Source of the DNA: Pseudomonadota bacterium
Lineage (GTDB): Bacteria; Desulfobacterota; Desulfovibrionia; Desulfovibrionales; Desulfovibrionaceae
Direction: 5' to 3'
Length of the DNA: 6,205 bases
Assembly: GCA_023426275.1 (NCBI GenBank)
Contig: JAFABC010000191.1
Location: 1-6,205 of the forward strand
A program made the translations under genes and the position numbers. Below are positions 5,656-6,205 of the stretch, piece by piece; the first letter of the stretch is position 1; each line of letters starts with the position of its first letter. The notes below the pieces were generated by a model. The model had not been told where the DNA came from, did not search any database, and saw nothing but the letters and a program-made list of their open reading frames with translations.

Positions 5656-6205
5656 GGATGGCCGGCGGGACGGGGTCGAGACCGGCCTTGGCCGGGAACA
5701 CGCCCACGGCGTGGACCAGCTTGGTCCAGGGCAGGACCACGGCCAGGGCCTGGGCCAGCAGGAAATGGGCGGCGAATCCGGGCACGGCCGGCATGGGGCG
5801 GGGGCGCAGGGCGGCCAGATCGGCGAAATAGGCCCACACCGGCTCCAGCCGCGCCTGTCCGCCGAAACGCATGGCCAGTCCCGAGCCGATGACCGCCGCC
5901 AGCAGGAGCGGGACCAGGAAATCCTCCGGGCCGCTGATGGCCCGCAGGCCGGGTGTGAACAGCCGCCGGGCGAGCAGGGCCAGCACCGCCGCCAGGGCGG
6001 CCAGCCCGACCAGCCCGCCAGCCAGATCGGCCAGCCGGGCCACGGCCTCCGGCGTCAGGGCCAGCGCCGCCCACAGGCGGGGGAAATCCGTCACGGCGCG
6101 CAGGTGGCCGATGAAAAGCAGGGCCAGGGCGACATGCAGGACCCAGGCGGGCAGGGCGCCGGCCCCGGGCGCGGTTCGGCGGCCGCCCAGCAGGCACAGT
6201 TGCCC
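5639..6205 (-). CDS. NarI-like diheme cytochrome b subunit, 5' end outside window
   Basis: The frame is open to the window edge; 188 C-terminal residues are visible. An internal GTG at 6094 is not the true start, because the region upstream encodes a conserved helix (LPAWVLHVALALLFIGHLR). The protein is membrane-bound: visible hydrophobic segments are residues about 19-33, 60-78, 95-111 and 147-162. Visible histidines H24 and H34 are 10 apart, and H147 and H165 (FAAHFLL, TKLVHAVG) are 18 apart. These spacings equal those of the four heme ligands of E. coli NarI (56/66 and 187/205), so two b hemes are expected. It would exchange electrons with menaquinone, like DsrM, HmcE or TmcC, and pass them to the Fe-S protein encoded next. 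The last codons (QCRVP and TAA) lie in the right end of the AT-rich element, so the C-terminus may be altered. Confidence 0.85.
   Translation of the reverse strand, partial: GQLCLLGGRRTAPGAGALPAWVLHVALALLFIGHLRAVTDFPRLWAALALTPEAVARLADLAGGLVGLAALAAVLALLARRLFTPGLRAISGPEDFLVPLLLAAVIGSGLAMRFGGQARLEPVWAYFADLAALRPRPMPAVPGFAAHFLLAQALAVVLPWTKLVHAVGVFPAKAGLDPVPPAIQCRVP

Overview
The window is high-GC DNA (roughly 70% G+C in the genes) that looks like a sulfate-reducing deltaproteobacterium of the Desulfovibrionaceae. The main clue is a porphobilinogen synthase gene (hemB) followed by a radical-SAM heme b synthase gene (ahbD). AhbD belongs to the siroheme-dependent heme route of sulfate reducers and archaea, and I recall the same hemB-ahbD adjacency in Desulfovibrio vulgaris. 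The convergent DsrMK/Hmc/Tmc-like electron-transfer pair fits the same group. The assignment is an inference; no rRNA or other marker is present.

Layout, left to right. (1) A 79-codon hypothetical gene on the minus strand (49-288) has a good RBS and a good sigma70-type promoter (337-365). (2) Divergent from it, on the plus strand, are an HDOD-domain protein (414-1712) and hemB (1738-2718), 25 nt apart and probably cotranscribed. (3) A GC-rich double-hairpin repeat (2734-2805) follows hemB. Next come a likely promoter (2806-2833) and a strongly structurable leader (2841-2935). (4) ahbD (2936-4093, plus) encodes a radical-SAM/SPASM protein with a His/Gly/Pro-rich N-terminus. (5) A second, inverted copy of the double-hairpin repeat (4141-4224) lies between ahbD and the convergent minus-strand genes. 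(6) On the minus strand, a partial NarI-like diheme cytochrome b gene (>6205-5639) is followed by a gene for an HdrD/DsrK-like iron-sulfur protein with a CCG domain (5533-4235). (7) These two genes are separated almost entirely by a 106-bp AT-rich inverted-repeat element (5550-5655), which also supplies the stop codon of the cytochrome gene.

How the genes fit together. HemB makes porphobilinogen, the precursor of all tetrapyrroles, and AhbD performs the last step to heme b. The cytochrome b gene next door would consume that heme. The cytochrome and HdrD-like proteins together resemble the membrane core of DsrMK, HmcEF or TmcBC, which exchanges electrons between the menaquinone pool and a cytoplasmic thiol/disulfide-type site. 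The HDOD protein is probably a regulatory or signalling protein; its partner is unknown.

The most interesting non-coding signals are two. The ahbD leader has a strong Shine-Dalgarno sequence 42 nt before the AUG, with a near-perfect hairpin filling the space between and a competing upstream fold. The AT-rich element sits inside the cytochrome/Fe-S operon. I found no CRISPR array, tRNA, rRNA or transposase gene.
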